A stretch of DNA of 64,000 nucleotides from Rickettsia bellii RML369-C (GTDB taxonomy: Bacteria > Pseudomonadota > Alphaproteobacteria > Rickettsiales > Rickettsiaceae). The notes beneath the pieces were generated by a model. That model was given only the letters and a program-made list of their open reading frames with translations. It had not been told where the DNA came from and did not search any database. Location: assembly GCF_000012385.1 (NCBI RefSeq), contig NC_007940.1, positions 1,054,001 to 1,118,000 of the forward strand, in the 5' to 3' direction. Position numbers and translations under genes: made by a program. Positions 1 to 8,667 of this stretch are shown piece by piece. Every line of letters starts with the position of its first letter. The stretch's first letter is position 1.

Positions 1-710
1 CTAATATGAAAACTACCTATATTTACGTGTCCTGTATATATCAATTTACCGGCAAAGAAAATACCAAAAGAAGTGGTTTTATCACCTATATCTATAATCA
101 ATGAACCGAGGTTTTTTTCATCATTTGTAAGGCAGCTAATCGCAGAAGCATAAATGGCTAGAGTAATATTTGTAACTTCAATATGGCATTTAGCAAAACA
201 CTGCACAATATTTGATAGCATATTTGACTCAGCTGCAATAATATGTAATTCACAGCCAAGCTCTCTTCCGTACATACCTATAGGGTTTTCAACCCTATTA
301 TTATCAAGAATAAACTCAAGAGGAAAGTAATGAATAATTTCTTGATTCTTAAATTTAAACTCCTGTAATGCTTTTTGTAAAAGCTTTTTTATATCTTGCT
401 TGGTTATAGTTGCTGTACTAATTTTAATAGTATAATTTATATAATAAGATTTAGTAGCAGCTCCTGATAGCGATAATATAACTTTTTTGATATTTTTATT
501 ACAATCTTTTTCTAACGCATAAATTGCTGAAACAATACTACTTTCAGCATTCTTTAAATCTGTTATAACCCCTGATTTTATGCCTTTAGAGTGATGTAAA
601 TTTTGACTTGCTACCTTGATCTCACCTTTTTTACTAATATAGGCAGCAATCGCAGCAATTTTACTACTGCCAAAATCAAGTGCTACAAAATTCGATATTT
701 TCTCTTTCAT
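1..710 (-). CDS. ftsA: Cell division protein FtsA (partial, N-terminal ~236 residues)
   Basis: Actin-like ATPase that anchors FtsZ to the membrane and recruits late divisome proteins. The frame opens with ATG at 708-710 and runs without a stop to the left window edge, so the C-terminal ~40% is missing. The start (MKEKISNFVALDFGSSKIAA) carries the phosphate-1 loop of the actin/Hsp70 fold (LDFGSSK), and a second phosphate motif, LIIDIGDKTTSF, lies near residue 205. The family usually has about 410 residues. It follows ddl and ftsQ on the same strand, the normal division-cluster order, but an IS110 element and repeats now separate it from ftsQ, so it probably needs its own or a read-through promoter. 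Identification is firm from context and motifs. Confidence 0.9.
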   Translation of the reverse strand, partial: MKEKISNFVALDFGSSKIAAIAAYISKKGEIKVASQNLHHSKGIKSGVITDLKNAESSIVSAIYALEKDCNKNIKKVILSLSGAATKSYYINYTIKISTATITKQDIKKLLQKALQEFKFKNQEIIHYFPLEFILDNNRVENPIGMYGRELGCELHIIAAESNMLSNIVQCFAKCHIEVTNITLAIYASAISCLTNDEKNLGSLIIDIGDKTTSFGIFFAGKLIYTGHVNIGSFHI

Positions 711-737
711 TTTTTATGTTTGTTGTAATTCCAAAAA

Positions 738-945
738 CGTCATTGCGAGAAGCATAGCGACGAAGCAATCTAGTTAAATGTCCTGAGCTTGCTTTCGCCC
801 TCTGCTATGCATCTCCTCGCAAGGCATTGCCTGCGTGGATCATTCTCTCCCCTGTCATCCCGTGATTTATGAACTAGAGCCAGTTAAAAATACTAATAAA
901 ATTAGTATTTTTTATTATTTTCTGGATCTAGTTCCCAAGCCACGG
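738..945. repeat. Nested palindromic elements, left half, interrupted by IS110
   Basis: An outer palindromic element opens with CGTCATTGCGAG at 738 and closes with CTCGCAATGACG at 2203. A second element of another class opens inside it at 853 (TGTCATCCCGTG) and reaches its far arm at 941-945 (CACGG), where the IS110 element is inserted. The rest of that arm (GATGACA) lies at 2150-2156. This is a three-layer nest of repeat in repeat with an IS inside. No gene is seen in the gap between ftsA and the IS. Confidence 0.75.
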
Positions 946-2149
946 TATTGTAAGAAAAGAAAGTGATATAATATAAGTTATAAATGTAATATAAACATTT
1001 ATAAGAGAGTGTTAATACCCTATATAATGATATAGGGTATTAAGCGGGCATAAGCGACCGTCACGGCATAGGTTTTATACGACCGGAGTCATCAAGGTAC
1101 TATAGCCCGACTCTCGAGAAGTTTGAATAGTTGGAAGGGATGCGATAAGCACGCCCGATTACAATCCTAAACAATATAAAATCTCGAGGTACATATGATA
1201 AAATATCACAAACATATAGGAATTGATATAGGAAAATATAATTTTGTAGTAGGAATAGAGGGCATAAAAGATACAAAAGAATATGAGAATACAAGTTCCG
1301 GTATATTTGAATTTATTAATGATAATAAGGATATTTTAGCAAACTCTCTAACTGTAGTTGAAACAACAGGCGGATATGAACTAGAGTTATTGTATAGCTT
1401 ATGTGAAAGAGGTTATGTAGTACATAGAGCAGATGCAAGAAAGGTAAAGAATTTTATCAGATCATATGGTAATAGTGCAAAAACAGATAAGTTAGATGCT
1501 AAAGCATTAGGATTATATGGTAAGGAGCGAGCAGATAAGCTTGAAGTATTTAAGCCTGAATCAAAACAAAATATACAATTATTTCGGTTAGTACAAAGAC
1601 GGAATGATTTAAAGCAAATGTTAGTTGCCGAAAAGAATAGATTACAACAAGCAAATACAGATAAGTTTGTTAAAAATAGCTGTATAAATATGATAGATGT
1701 TTTAAGTAATCAAATTACAGAGATTACTAATCAGGTAGAAGTGATTATATCATCAGATCAGCTGTTAAAAGCAAAGCATGAGATATTGAAAGAGATAAAT
1801 GGCATTGGTAATATAGTTGCTTTTGAGTTATTAATATTATTACCGGAGTTAGGGAAGTTAACAAGACGGCAGATTGCTTCTCTTGCAGGGCTTGCTCCAA
1901 AAGCTAATGATAGTGGTAAATATCAAGGATATAGAAAGGTAGGACATGGTAGAGCAGGAGTCAAGCCTATACTATTCCTTGCTGCTATGTCAGCCCGTAA
2001 TAGCAAGACTTCTGGTTTAAGACTCTTTTATGAGCGACTCATTAACAATGGTAAAAAAAAAATGGTCGCTCTTACCGCTTTAATGCGTAAAATTATTGTC
2101 ATCGCTAATGCTAAATTAAAATCTCTTCTTTTTAATTTAAAACATAGTT
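946..2149 (+). mobile_element. IS110-family insertion sequence, copy 1 (intact, 1204 bp)
   Basis: Boundaries come from comparison with the second copy (53283-54488, opposite strand) and with empty copies of the target repeat. The left end begins TATTGTAAG and the right end finishes ACATAGTT. Rejoining the flanks gives CACGG|GATGACA, the exact arm of the palindromic repeats seen elsewhere in the window, so no target duplication is visible. There are no terminal inverted repeats, as is usual for IS110. About 249 bp of non-coding DNA precede the transposase and none follows it, which is the IS110-group (not IS1111-group) layout. The element lies between ftsQ and ftsA and points against them. Confidence 0.85.
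1014..1188 (+). ncRNA. Putative bridge RNA of IS110 copy 1
   Basis: IS110-group elements encode a bridge RNA in the left non-coding end. Here a perfect 12-bp hairpin lies at 1014-1025/1030-1041. Next, a loop closed by CGGGC (1045-1049) and GCCCG (1105-1109) holds CACGG (1062-1066) and GTCATC (1088-1093), equal to the left target half and complementary to the right half (GATGAC). A second loop, closed by CTCGAGA (1113-1119) and TCTCGAG (1182-1188), holds ATAGTT (1127-1132), equal to the right end of the IS, and TTACAAT (1159-1165), complementary to the left end (947-953). A TATAAT hexamer lies upstream at 967-972. The pairings are seen directly. Expression and exact RNA ends are inference. Confidence 0.7.
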
Positions 2150-2151
2150 GA
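1195..2151 (+). CDS. IS110-family transposase (DEDD recombinase)
   Basis: 318-residue recombinase of the bridge-RNA-guided IS110 family. The N-terminal RuvC-like DEDD domain shows D11 (GIDIGKYNF), E56 (VVETTGGYE), D98 and D101 (KTDKLDAKAL). A coiled-coil-like middle (about 120-190) follows. The C-terminal Transposase_20 domain runs from about 196 (EINGIGNIVAFELL) to the end and holds the likely catalytic serine S240 in the segment APKANDSGKYQGYRKVGHG. The length is normal for the family. The stop codon TGA is completed by the target DNA: T at 2149 is the last IS base and GA at 2150-2151 belongs to the repeat arm. The ATG start at 1195 gives the full DEDD domain and is shared with copy 2. It appears intact and probably active. 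Confidence 0.93.
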   Translation: MIKYHKHIGIDIGKYNFVVGIEGIKDTKEYENTSSGIFEFINDNKDILANSLTVVETTGGYELELLYSLCERGYVVHRADARKVKNFIRSYGNSAKTDKLDAKALGLYGKERADKLEVFKPESKQNIQLFRLVQRRNDLKQMLVAEKNRLQQANTDKFVKNSCINMIDVLSNQITEITNQVEVIISSDQLLKAKHEILKEINGIGNIVAFELLILLPELGKLTRRQIASLAGLAPKANDSGKYQGYRKVGHGRAGVKPILFLAAMSARNSKTSGLRLFYERLINNGKKKMVALTALMRKIIVIANAKLKSLLFNLKHS

Positions 2152-2203
2152 TGACACCGAGGGCGTTTTTTGATCTACGCAACAACGCCTCCTCGCAATG
2201 ACG
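2150..2203. repeat. Right half of the palindromic elements split by IS110
   Basis: GATGACA at 2150-2156 completes the arm broken at 945, and CTCGCAATGACG closes the outer element at 2203, a few bases before the ftsQ stop. The segment is non-coding. Confidence 0.7.
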
Positions 2204-2210
2204 AGTCTAA

Positions 2211-3014
2211 TTAATACTTCTCAATATAGTACTTATTCTTGTCTCTCAAATCTAACTGTTTGTAGTTTTGATTAAATAGTTTATTTGCTTTATTGAGTGC
2301 GTCTATATATTTTAAGGCTTCTTCAAAATTCTTTGCCGGTAATTTAATATTTATTCCACCCTTAAGATTTAAATCCCATCTTCTATCCCCACATCTAATA
2401 GCAGATGAGGTTTTATTTATTAATGCCGGATATTTTTGTAGTTCATTTACTAGCTTGCTAGCATATATATTTGCCCCCTCCCCTACAACATGTAATAAAT
2501 GAGGAAATGGCTCTATGTTCTTACTGATTTCATAACCCTCTTCATCAATTAAGAAGAGTTGGTTATTGATCTGCCAAATAGCAATAGGTTCTCTTTCAAA
2601 CAGTTTTATATATATCGTACTTGGTAATCTTCTTGAAACATATACTTCCTTAATCCATCTATTATTCTTTAAATTATTCCTAATTTCATCTAAATTAAGA
2701 GCAAAAATAGAACTACCTTTTTTAGCATTTAAAACTTTTAATATTGTAGGTTCATCAACATTTTGTTGCCCCTCAATTATTACATTCTCAAGTTTAAAGC
2801 CAAGTTCTGTAGTTGTTTGATATATATTTGTTTTTAAATAGCTTTTTAACGAAGCAAAATATTTTGTGAAAGCAAACAAACATATAAAGATAATTAAAAC
2901 GATTTTAAGTATTAATATTGTTTTCTTATAGATTAGCCCTAACTTTCGATGCAATGAAATGTTATTGTTTTTTTTAGCTGTATTTTTTTTATTTGAGCTT
3001 GTTTTTTTTCTCAT
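2211..3014 (-). CDS. ftsQ: Cell division protein FtsQ
   Basis: Bitopic inner-membrane divisome protein linking early and late division proteins (FtsQLB complex). The 267 residues start with a basic, Lys/Asn-rich cytoplasmic tail (1-28), then one hydrophobic membrane segment at about 30-50. A POTRA domain begins near residue 74 ([13 protein letters not shown]) and is followed by the FtsQ beta domain ([20 protein letters not shown]). The length is normal. Its ATG overlaps the last codon of ddl by four bases (3011-3014), so the two are translationally coupled. It ends just before repeat sequence and the IS110 element that now separates it from ftsA. Confidence 0.9.
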   Translation of the reverse strand: MRKKTSSNKKNTAKKNNNISLHRKLGLIYKKTILILKIVLIIFICLFAFTKYFASLKSYLKTNIYQTTTELGFKLENVIIEGQQNVDEPTILKVLNAKKGSSIFALNLDEIRNNLKNNRWIKEVYVSRRLPSTIYIKLFEREPIAIWQINNQLFLIDEEGYEISKNIEPFPHLLHVVGEGANIYASKLVNELQKYPALINKTSSAIRCGDRRWDLNLKGGINIKLPAKNFEEALKYIDALNKANKLFNQNYKQLDLRDKNKYYIEKY

Positions 3015-3976
3015 GATTCAAAGCTTGCCGTCTTTAAAATTTCTTCAATTAAATTAACAAAATCTATACCATGATAAGCAGCTATTTCAGGAACTATAGA
3101 TAAAGGAGTCATACCAGGATGCGTATTTATTTCTAAAGCGTATAATTTATTTGTGCCGTCTTCTAAAATAAATTCAACTCTAGCCGCCCCCTTACAATTC
3201 ATTGTGTTATAAATCTTTTCCGACTCTTTAAGCAATTTATCATATATATCGGTAGGCAAAGGAGCAGGACATAAATGCTCGGCAAATCCTTCAGTATATT
3301 TAGTTTCATAATCATAGAAACGGTTTTTTAATAGCTTAATTTCTAAAGCTCCCAAGGCTTTGCCGTTTAATATTGCTACTTGTAATTCACGCCCTTTTAT
3401 ATATTTCTCTATTATTACCTCATCACCATAAGGAAAATCATAATTAGCAAAGTTAAAATCATCTTCCTCAAATATTACCTCAACACCAATACTTGATCCT
3501 TGCGTAAACGGCTTAATTACGTAAGGGCGTTTTATAGGATCAGTTTTAATATTATCACCTTTACTTATGACAATACTTTCTGCCATATTAATATTGTTAG
3601 TCAAAAACCAGCTTCTAGAATGTACTTTATCAAAAGCAAGGCTTGAGGCTAAAACCCCGCTATGAGTATAAGGAATTCGCATAATATTAAGAAGTCCAGG
3701 CAGGCAACCATCTTCACCATATGTGCCATGCAGACAATTAAAAACAATATCAGGCTTTATTTCATGCAGCTTAACAGTGATATCAGCTCCCATATCTATA
3801 AAAGTAACTTTATATCCTGCTTCTATTAAAGCTTTGCCTACTCCCTCTGCTGATATCAGCGATACTTCACGTTCAGCAGACATACCACCCGCTACTAATG
3901 CTATATGTTTCTTGCCTTTATCACTTAATATTTTAATTTCTGAGCTTTCAACCCAATGTGTTTGATATTTATGCAT
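3011..3976 (-). CDS. ddl: D-alanine--D-alanine ligase
   Basis: ATP-grasp ligase that makes the D-Ala-D-Ala dipeptide for peptidoglycan precursors in the cytosol. 321 residues. The N-terminal domain carries [16 protein letters not shown] (about 30-45), with the Glu and Ser that bind the first D-Ala, then [14 protein letters not shown] near 84. The ATP-grasp core shows [12 protein letters not shown] (about 150-161), and the C-terminal metal and phosphate-binding stretch reads [14 protein letters not shown] near 284-297. The last 20 or so residues are normal for the family. It lies between murB and ftsQ, overlaps ftsQ by four bases, and sits downstream of a 55-bp gap holding a palindrome. Function is clear. 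Confidence 0.95.
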   Translation of the reverse strand: MHKYQTHWVESSEIKILSDKGKKHIALVAGGMSAEREVSLISAEGVGKALIEAGYKVTFIDMGADITVKLHEIKPDIVFNCLHGTYGEDGCLPGLLNIMRIPYTHSGVLASSLAFDKVHSRSWFLTNNINMAESIVISKGDNIKTDPIKRPYVIKPFTQGSSIGVEVIFEEDDFNFANYDFPYGDEVIIEKYIKGRELQVAILNGKALGALEIKLLKNRFYDYETKYTEGFAEHLCPAPLPTDIYDKLLKESEKIYNTMNCKGAARVEFILEDGTNKLYALEINTHPGMTPLSIVPEIAAYHGIDFVNLIEEILKTASFES

Positions 3977-4030
3977 ATTTTATTTTTTTTAATAACGCCT
4001 TACAATAATGCGTGTATACATTCCACTTCT

Positions 4031-4059
4031 GTCATCCCGTGGTCAAGCCACGGGATGAC
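4031..4059. repeat. Short palindromic element absorbed into the end of murB
   Basis: GTCATCCCGTGG at 4031-4042 and CCACGGGATGAC at 4048-4059 are exact inverted arms around a 5-base loop. The murB reading frame runs through it and stops at its far edge, so the element encodes the MurB tail. The hairpin could also act as a terminator-like structure between murB and ddl, but there is no U-tract to support that. Confidence 0.8.
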
Positions 4060-4940
4060 ACTTTCCCAATTCGCTTTATTTCCCAATTCAATTTAATCCC
4101 ACTATCTTCGAATACTTTCTGTTGGACGAAGTTACCTAGATCCTCTAATTCTTTAGCAGTAGCATTTCCATTGTTTATCATAAAGTTACAATGAAGTTCT
4201 GAGATAGAAGCGTCGCCTATTCTATAGCCTCTAAGTCCTGCTTTGTCAATAAGTTGCCACGATTTAAATCCTTCCGGATTTGCAAAAGTACTGCCGCCAG
4301 TACGCTCCTTAATAGGCTGAGTAGATGATCTTGCAGCATTTATTTCATTCATCCGTGCTAATATATCTTCACTATTACCTTTATTAACTTTAAAAACGGC
4401 TTTAAGAATAATTAAATCCTTTGGCAAATTATTACCACGATACTTAAAGCCTATTTCTTCATTTGTAAATGTTCGAAAATTTCCTGCAAAGTCGATTGCT
4501 TCAATCCTAACTAAAATATCTTTAAACTCACAGCCATAAGCTCCAGCATTCATCGCAACACCGCCGCCAATAGTGCCAGGGATGCCGACTAAAAATTCAA
4601 AGCCGCTAATAGCATTTACCTGACAAAATTTAGCTAAACTAAAATTAAGGCAACTACTACCGACTATTAAATGACCATCATCCGTAAAATCGATATTGCT
4701 AAAATTTTGACCAAGCTTTATGGTGACACCCTCTATACCTCCGTCTCGTATGATAATATTCGAGCCTGCACCAAAGGTAGTTATGGGTAATTTTTGTTTA
4801 TTTTGCACTAAGAAGCTTGCTAAATCTTCGCTATCTACAGGCTTAAAAAATATTTCAGCATTACCACCTACTTTAAACCATGTTAAATGTTTTAAGTTAT
4901 AGTCTTTCCTATACTCACCTTTTACTATAGGGAGGTTCAT
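4032..4940 (-). CDS. murB: UDP-N-acetylenolpyruvoylglucosamine reductase
   Basis: FAD- and NADPH-dependent enzyme that reduces UDP-GlcNAc-enolpyruvate to UDP-MurNAc, the second committed step of peptidoglycan synthesis. 302 residues. The FAD-binding part shows [10 protein letters not shown] near 20, [15 protein letters not shown] near 55 and [18 protein letters not shown] near 120-136. The C-terminal domain has [10 protein letters not shown] with the catalytic serine near 222 and a conserved glutamate near the end ([10 protein letters not shown]). The natural family end appears to be at WEIKRIG, and the last dozen residues (VSSRGLTTG and the preceding few) come from a palindromic element. It overlaps murC by four bases (4937-4940), so the two are coupled. 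Confidence 0.95.
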
Positions 4941-6373
4941 GACAAATTACCAAATTTTTGCGGTAATTCATTAGCAAAGTTTGAAATATTACCTGCTCCC
5001 ATCATAATGATCATATCACCAGGAGACGCTTTATTCATTATAACTTCTAAGCTATCATCTAATTTTGCTAAGAAATTTGCTTGATTATGATATTTGAGCT
5101 TAATAATGTTATCAATTAAACTTTGCCCGCTAATACCCTCTATAGGGCTTTCACCTGCCGCATATACATCTGTAATATAAAGTAAATCCGCATCATCAAA
5201 GCAACGCATAAAATCATCAAATAAATGCTGCATTCTTGAATATCTATGCGGCTGGAAAATAGCAATAACCTTACCATGTTGCTTATTGGCTATGTTTTTA
5301 GCAGTAGATAATGTTGCCTTAATTTCTTCAGGGTGATGGGCATAATCATCAATAACCGAAGCTTGATTATATTCAGCTACTTTAGTAAATCTTCTTTTTA
5401 CTCCTTTAAAGCTATTAAAGCCGTTTTTAATAGCCTTAATACCGAAATCTAACTCCACCCCTACGCTAATTGCTGCTAAACTATTTAGAATATTATGCCT
5501 TCCTGGAGTAGGAATAGTAATTTTTTCTATAATTGTAACACCACTTACATTTGGCAAACTAATTTTTACATCAAAGGTAGATGAAGTAATATCTGTACTA
5601 ATATTAAATGCGGTAATATGAGCATCATCGGAATCAATACCATAAGTGATAACTTTCCGCTCGGTAATATTATTTACTAACTCACGTACTATTTTATGGT
5701 CAATACAGCAAACGGCAAAACCATAAAAAGGTAAATTTGTAATGAAACTCCTAAAGGCATTAATTAATGTATCAAAATCTTTGTAATAATCTAAATGTTC
5801 CGGATCAATATTGGTTATTATTGCAATAGTCGACGGAATACTGATAAAAGTTGCATCTGACTCATCTGCTTCAGCAATTAAATAATTACTTGAACCAAGA
5901 TAAGCATTTGTTGACCTATTATTAATAATACCACCATTAATGACTGTAGGATGTAAACCAGCTGCCTCAAATAAGCAAGCAACTAAAGAAGTGGTAGTAG
6001 TCTTACCATGCGAACCAGATACCGCTACCGAGCATTTTAACCTCATAAGTTCAGCAAGCATTTCTGCCCGTCTGATGATTGGGATTTTACGCTCCAAAGC
6101 TTCTTTTACTTCCGGATTATTTCGATTAATTGCCGAAGAAACAACAACATATGAGACATTTGTAATATTTTGTGGTGTATGACCAACAAATATTTTAATG
6201 CCATATGCTTCCAAACGTTTGGTATTATAATTTTCTGATAAATCAGAACCTTGCACCTTATAACCAAGATTATGTAATATCTCAGCAATGCCGCTCATTC
6301 CAACGCCGCCAATGCCAATAAAATGTATAGTTTCTAAAGTTTGATTAGTTTTTTTTAATTCAAGTAACAGCAT
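4937..6373 (-). CDS. murC: UDP-N-acetylmuramate--L-alanine ligase
   Basis: ATP-dependent Mur ligase that adds L-Ala to UDP-MurNAc in the cytosol. 478 residues, the usual length. The N-terminal UDP-binding domain opens with [22 protein letters not shown] (about 17-38, glycine-rich loop). The ATP P-loop GSHGKTTTT is at 120-128. The central domain has EADESDATF and [10 protein letters not shown], and the C-terminal domain has [10 protein letters not shown] with the Asp and His expected in MurC, followed by FQPHRYSR. It is the first gene of the murC-murB-ddl-ftsQ string in this window. Upstream is a large palindromic element instead of murG or ftsW, so the promoter should lie between about 6374 and 6440. 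Confidence 0.96.
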
Positions 6374-6441
6374 TTAAGTTAATTTTTAAAATTGAGTTGT
6401 GCATATATGGTTTTAGGGATTTTGTCAAGTACTATACTTTT

Positions 6442-6562
6442 TATGTCATTCCCGCAAAAGCGGGAATCCAGCATAAAGCGAGAGAAATCGAGCTTTTAAT
6501 TTTAAAAACTTGCTGCTTTTATGTTTATTTTCCTGGATTCCCGCTTTTGCGGGAATGACATA
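6442..6562. repeat. Palindromic element, GTCATTCCCGC class
   Basis: About 120 bp bounded by TATGTCATTCCCGC and its exact reverse complement GCGGGAATGACATA. Near-identical elements lie at 8416, 10540, 22754, 28433, 32791 and 54528. It sits between the convergent-looking end of the EAL gene and the start of murC, and could form a very long hairpin in RNA. It is non-coding here. Confidence 0.85.
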
Positions 6563-6577
6563 CAAGACGGCTCTACC

Positions 6578-7786
6578 CTACTCCGCCCTATCAAATTTTG
6601 ATTCGGAGTAGTAATTGCCTTGCAAGCCGCCTACTTTTAGATCTATTAAAAACTTAGCTATTTCGCCATTTTCGACAAATTCAGCTACTGTTTCAATATT
6701 TAAATCTTCTGAGATTTTTATCAGCCTTTCAACAAAATATCTACTTTGTACATCGCTTGTAATACTACGGACATATTTGCCATCAATTTTTATAATATCA
6801 ATAGGCAAGCTTTGAAGTTGTTTAAAGGAAGTAAAGCCTGAGCCGAAATCGTCTAAAGCAAATTTACAACCAAACTTACGTAACTTATTGATAAATACAT
6901 TTATTTTATCATAATTTTCGTTAAAAGAAGTTTCAGTAATTTCGACAATTAAACGATCTCGAACATCATAAGTTTTTAATAAACTTTCTGCTATCTCCCA
7001 TAAAGCTTCATCAGTCGTACCAATATTTGAAATATTAACAGATAGCATTAAATTAGGGTTGTTTACAAGCTCATGAATACTCATCTCTAAAACAATCTGA
7101 TCAATTACAAAAATTAATCCTTTATTTTCAGCAATAGGAATTATAGGACCGACCGAAATATAAGCACCATTCTCATCCGGTATTCGAAGCAGACATTCAT
7201 AATAATGTACTTTCAAAGTCTTGCGATCAATTATAGGCTGATAAGCAAATCGCATAGTTTTTTTAGCTAAAGCTTGTCTAAGCAAATTGAGTTGTAAATT
7301 AGACTTTTTTATATTCTCTAAATCATGATCATCAGAGTTATATTCACGATAATAATAATTATTATTCTGTGAAAGTAACATATTTAGTATTTTCTCAATC
7401 TCTTCTGCATTAGCACTTACTTTTGGGAACTCACTACTCGCAATACAACAATTTATATAGATTTCCGGTCGCTCATCATTTATATATAGCTGGGAAGATA
7501 AATATAACTTTCTGGCAAAACTTTTAATTAGATCAGAATCGGTAATATCTAATATAAATAATATGACATCTTTTTTTGTTTTTCTAAATTTTAGAGGAAT
7601 ATCAAGCTCTTTGCTTACATTTTCAATAATTTTTTCTAAATCCTGAATTATGAAATTCTTATTTGGTTCGATGAATACGATTTCATCATAATTCAATAAT
7701 TTACAGGCAAAACATACTCCCCTCCCTACTTCATCCATTTCAGCTTGTAAAACTTTATATTCTGCGATTAATTCTGACATTGCCAT
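6578..7786 (-). CDS. EAL-domain protein, likely c-di-GMP phosphodiesterase
   Basis: 402 residues. The first ~150 resemble a degenerate GGDEF or other regulatory domain with no catalytic motif. The EAL domain covers about 176-400. The classic EALLR reads YECLLR with E197 kept, N251 is in SVNISN, E282/E285 in VEITET, DDFGSG is at 312-317, K333 in KIDGKYV and E369 in VAEFVE. The metal and base residues for phosphodiesterase activity thus seem present, though the signature is diverged and the final QGYxxxxP reads LQGNYYSES. It would degrade c-di-GMP made by the PleD-like cyclase at 13451-14824. It is monocistronic and diverges from bolA. The start may be M1 or M3. Confidence 0.85.
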   Translation of the reverse strand: MAMSELIAEYKVLQAEMDEVGRGVCFACKLLNYDEIVFIEPNKNFIIQDLEKIIENVSKELDIPLKFRKTKKDVILFILDITDSDLIKSFARKLYLSSQLYINDERPEIYINCCIASSEFPKVSANAEEIEKILNMLLSQNNNYYYREYNSDDHDLENIKKSNLQLNLLRQALAKKTMRFAYQPIIDRKTLKVHYYECLLRIPDENGAYISVGPIIPIAENKGLIFVIDQIVLEMSIHELVNNPNLMLSVNISNIGTTDEALWEIAESLLKTYDVRDRLIVEITETSFNENYDKINVFINKLRKFGCKFALDDFGSGFTSFKQLQSLPIDIIKIDGKYVRSITSDVQSRYFVERLIKISEDLNIETVAEFVENGEIAKFLIDLKVGGLQGNYYSESKFDRAE

Positions 7787-7851
7787 TTTGATAATAAAAT
7801 TATATATTCTAACAAATACTAAGATATTTTTTCTATAAATAAAATAAAAAT

Positions 7852-8094
7852 ATGAGCAGAATAGACAGGATAACTAAAAGCTTAAGTGTCTTAAAACCAC
7901 ATTTTTGCGAAATAATAGACGAAAGTCATAAACATGCTAGTCATTATGACGGAATTCACAGCCATATTAAAATAAAAATCTCTGCAAAAATTTTACAAGG
8001 CAAAAGCCTAATTGCCAATCATCGTACCATTAATAACCTACTTGCCGATGAATTTCAAAATGGCTTGCATGCTCTATCGATAGAGGTATTATAA
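7852..8094 (+). CDS. bolA: BolA family protein
   Basis: 80-residue class II KH-fold protein of the BolA/IbaG type. These proteins partner with monothiol glutaredoxins in iron-sulfur cluster or iron handling. The signature includes a conserved His in the H-S-H-I-K-I strand (SHIKIKISAKILQGKSLIANHRTI) and the helix NNLLADEFQNGLHALSIEVL. The full domain is present at normal length. It is followed two bases later by the ubiK-like gene, so the two form a small operon, transcribed away from the EAL gene. Which BolA subtype it is cannot be told by eye. Confidence 0.85.
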   Translation: MSRIDRITKSLSVLKPHFCEIIDESHKHASHYDGIHSHIKIKISAKILQGKSLIANHRTINNLLADEFQNGLHALSIEVL

Positions 8095-8096
8095 TT

Positions 8097-8297
8097 ATGA
8101 AAACAAATGATATTTTAAAAGTAGCAACAGGTGCTAGCAGCGTCTTCCATAAAGCGGTAAATAATATAAAAGATAAAAGCTGCGACGTGATTGAGGATAA
8201 AATACTTAAAGGTAATTATGTTACTAGGGAAGAATTTGAAAAATTACAAACCCTAGTAATGAAATTAAAGAAAGAAATAGCGGAGATGAAAAGATAA
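8097..8297 (+). CDS. UbiK/BMFP-family accessory factor
   Basis: 66-residue small protein with an amphipathic N-terminal helix (NDILKVATGASSVFHKAVNN) and a C-terminal coiled coil (TREEFEKLQTLVMKLKKEI). This is the arrangement of the BMFP (YqiC/UbiK) family, trimeric membrane-associated proteins that assist ubiquinone biosynthesis. Length and pattern match. It starts three bases after the bolA stop and is surely co-transcribed with it. The ubiquinone role is known for the E. coli homologue and is inferred here. Confidence 0.75.
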   Translation: MKTNDILKVATGASSVFHKAVNNIKDKSCDVIEDKILKGNYVTREEFEKLQTLVMKLKKEIAEMKR

Positions 8298-8324
8298 TTA
8301 TACTCCTAATAAATGAAAAGTTGG

Positions 8325-8667
8325 GTAGACGAAGTTTTATTTGAAAAAGAACATGGAGTCTGTAAGCCGAAGAGCGGAGCGTATACTTAATGATAGTACC
8401 GGAAAGTTTTTGTTATATGTCATTCCTGCGGAAGCGGGAATCCAGCATAAAGCAAGATACCTAAGCTTTCAATTTTAAAAACTTGCTGCTTTTATATTTA
8501 TTTTTCTGGATTCCCGCCGTTGCTAAGAATGACATATAAGGTCACCTATACCTGAATAAAATATAACATTTTTTTAAAACTATCAGGTACTATTATACTT
8601 AATACATGGCTATCTGCGTACTTAATAGAACTACATAACTAATTTTTGAAGTTCATCGAGTAGACAG
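8325..8667. repeat. Palindromic element of the GTAGACGAAGTT class with a second element nested inside
   Basis: The outer arms are GTAGACGAAGTTTTATTTGA at 8325 and the inverted TTTTTGAAGTTCATCGAGTAGAC ending about 8667. Between them, at 8416-8536, sits a complete GTCATTCC-class element. The right outer arm runs into the emrA reading frame and supplies its last codons. This explains the whole 355-bp gap after ubiK, and no gene is seen in it. Confidence 0.7.

Noticed and set aside
1100..1294. 64-residue open frame opposite the IS110 left end (also at 54137-54331)
   Set aside because: It lies antisense to the structured RNA region and transposase start. Being the same in both copies only reflects recent copying of the element.
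946..2149. IS1111-type element with its RNA at the right end
   Set aside because: The transposase ends at the very right edge with no non-coding DNA after it, so the RNA can only be in the left 249 bp.
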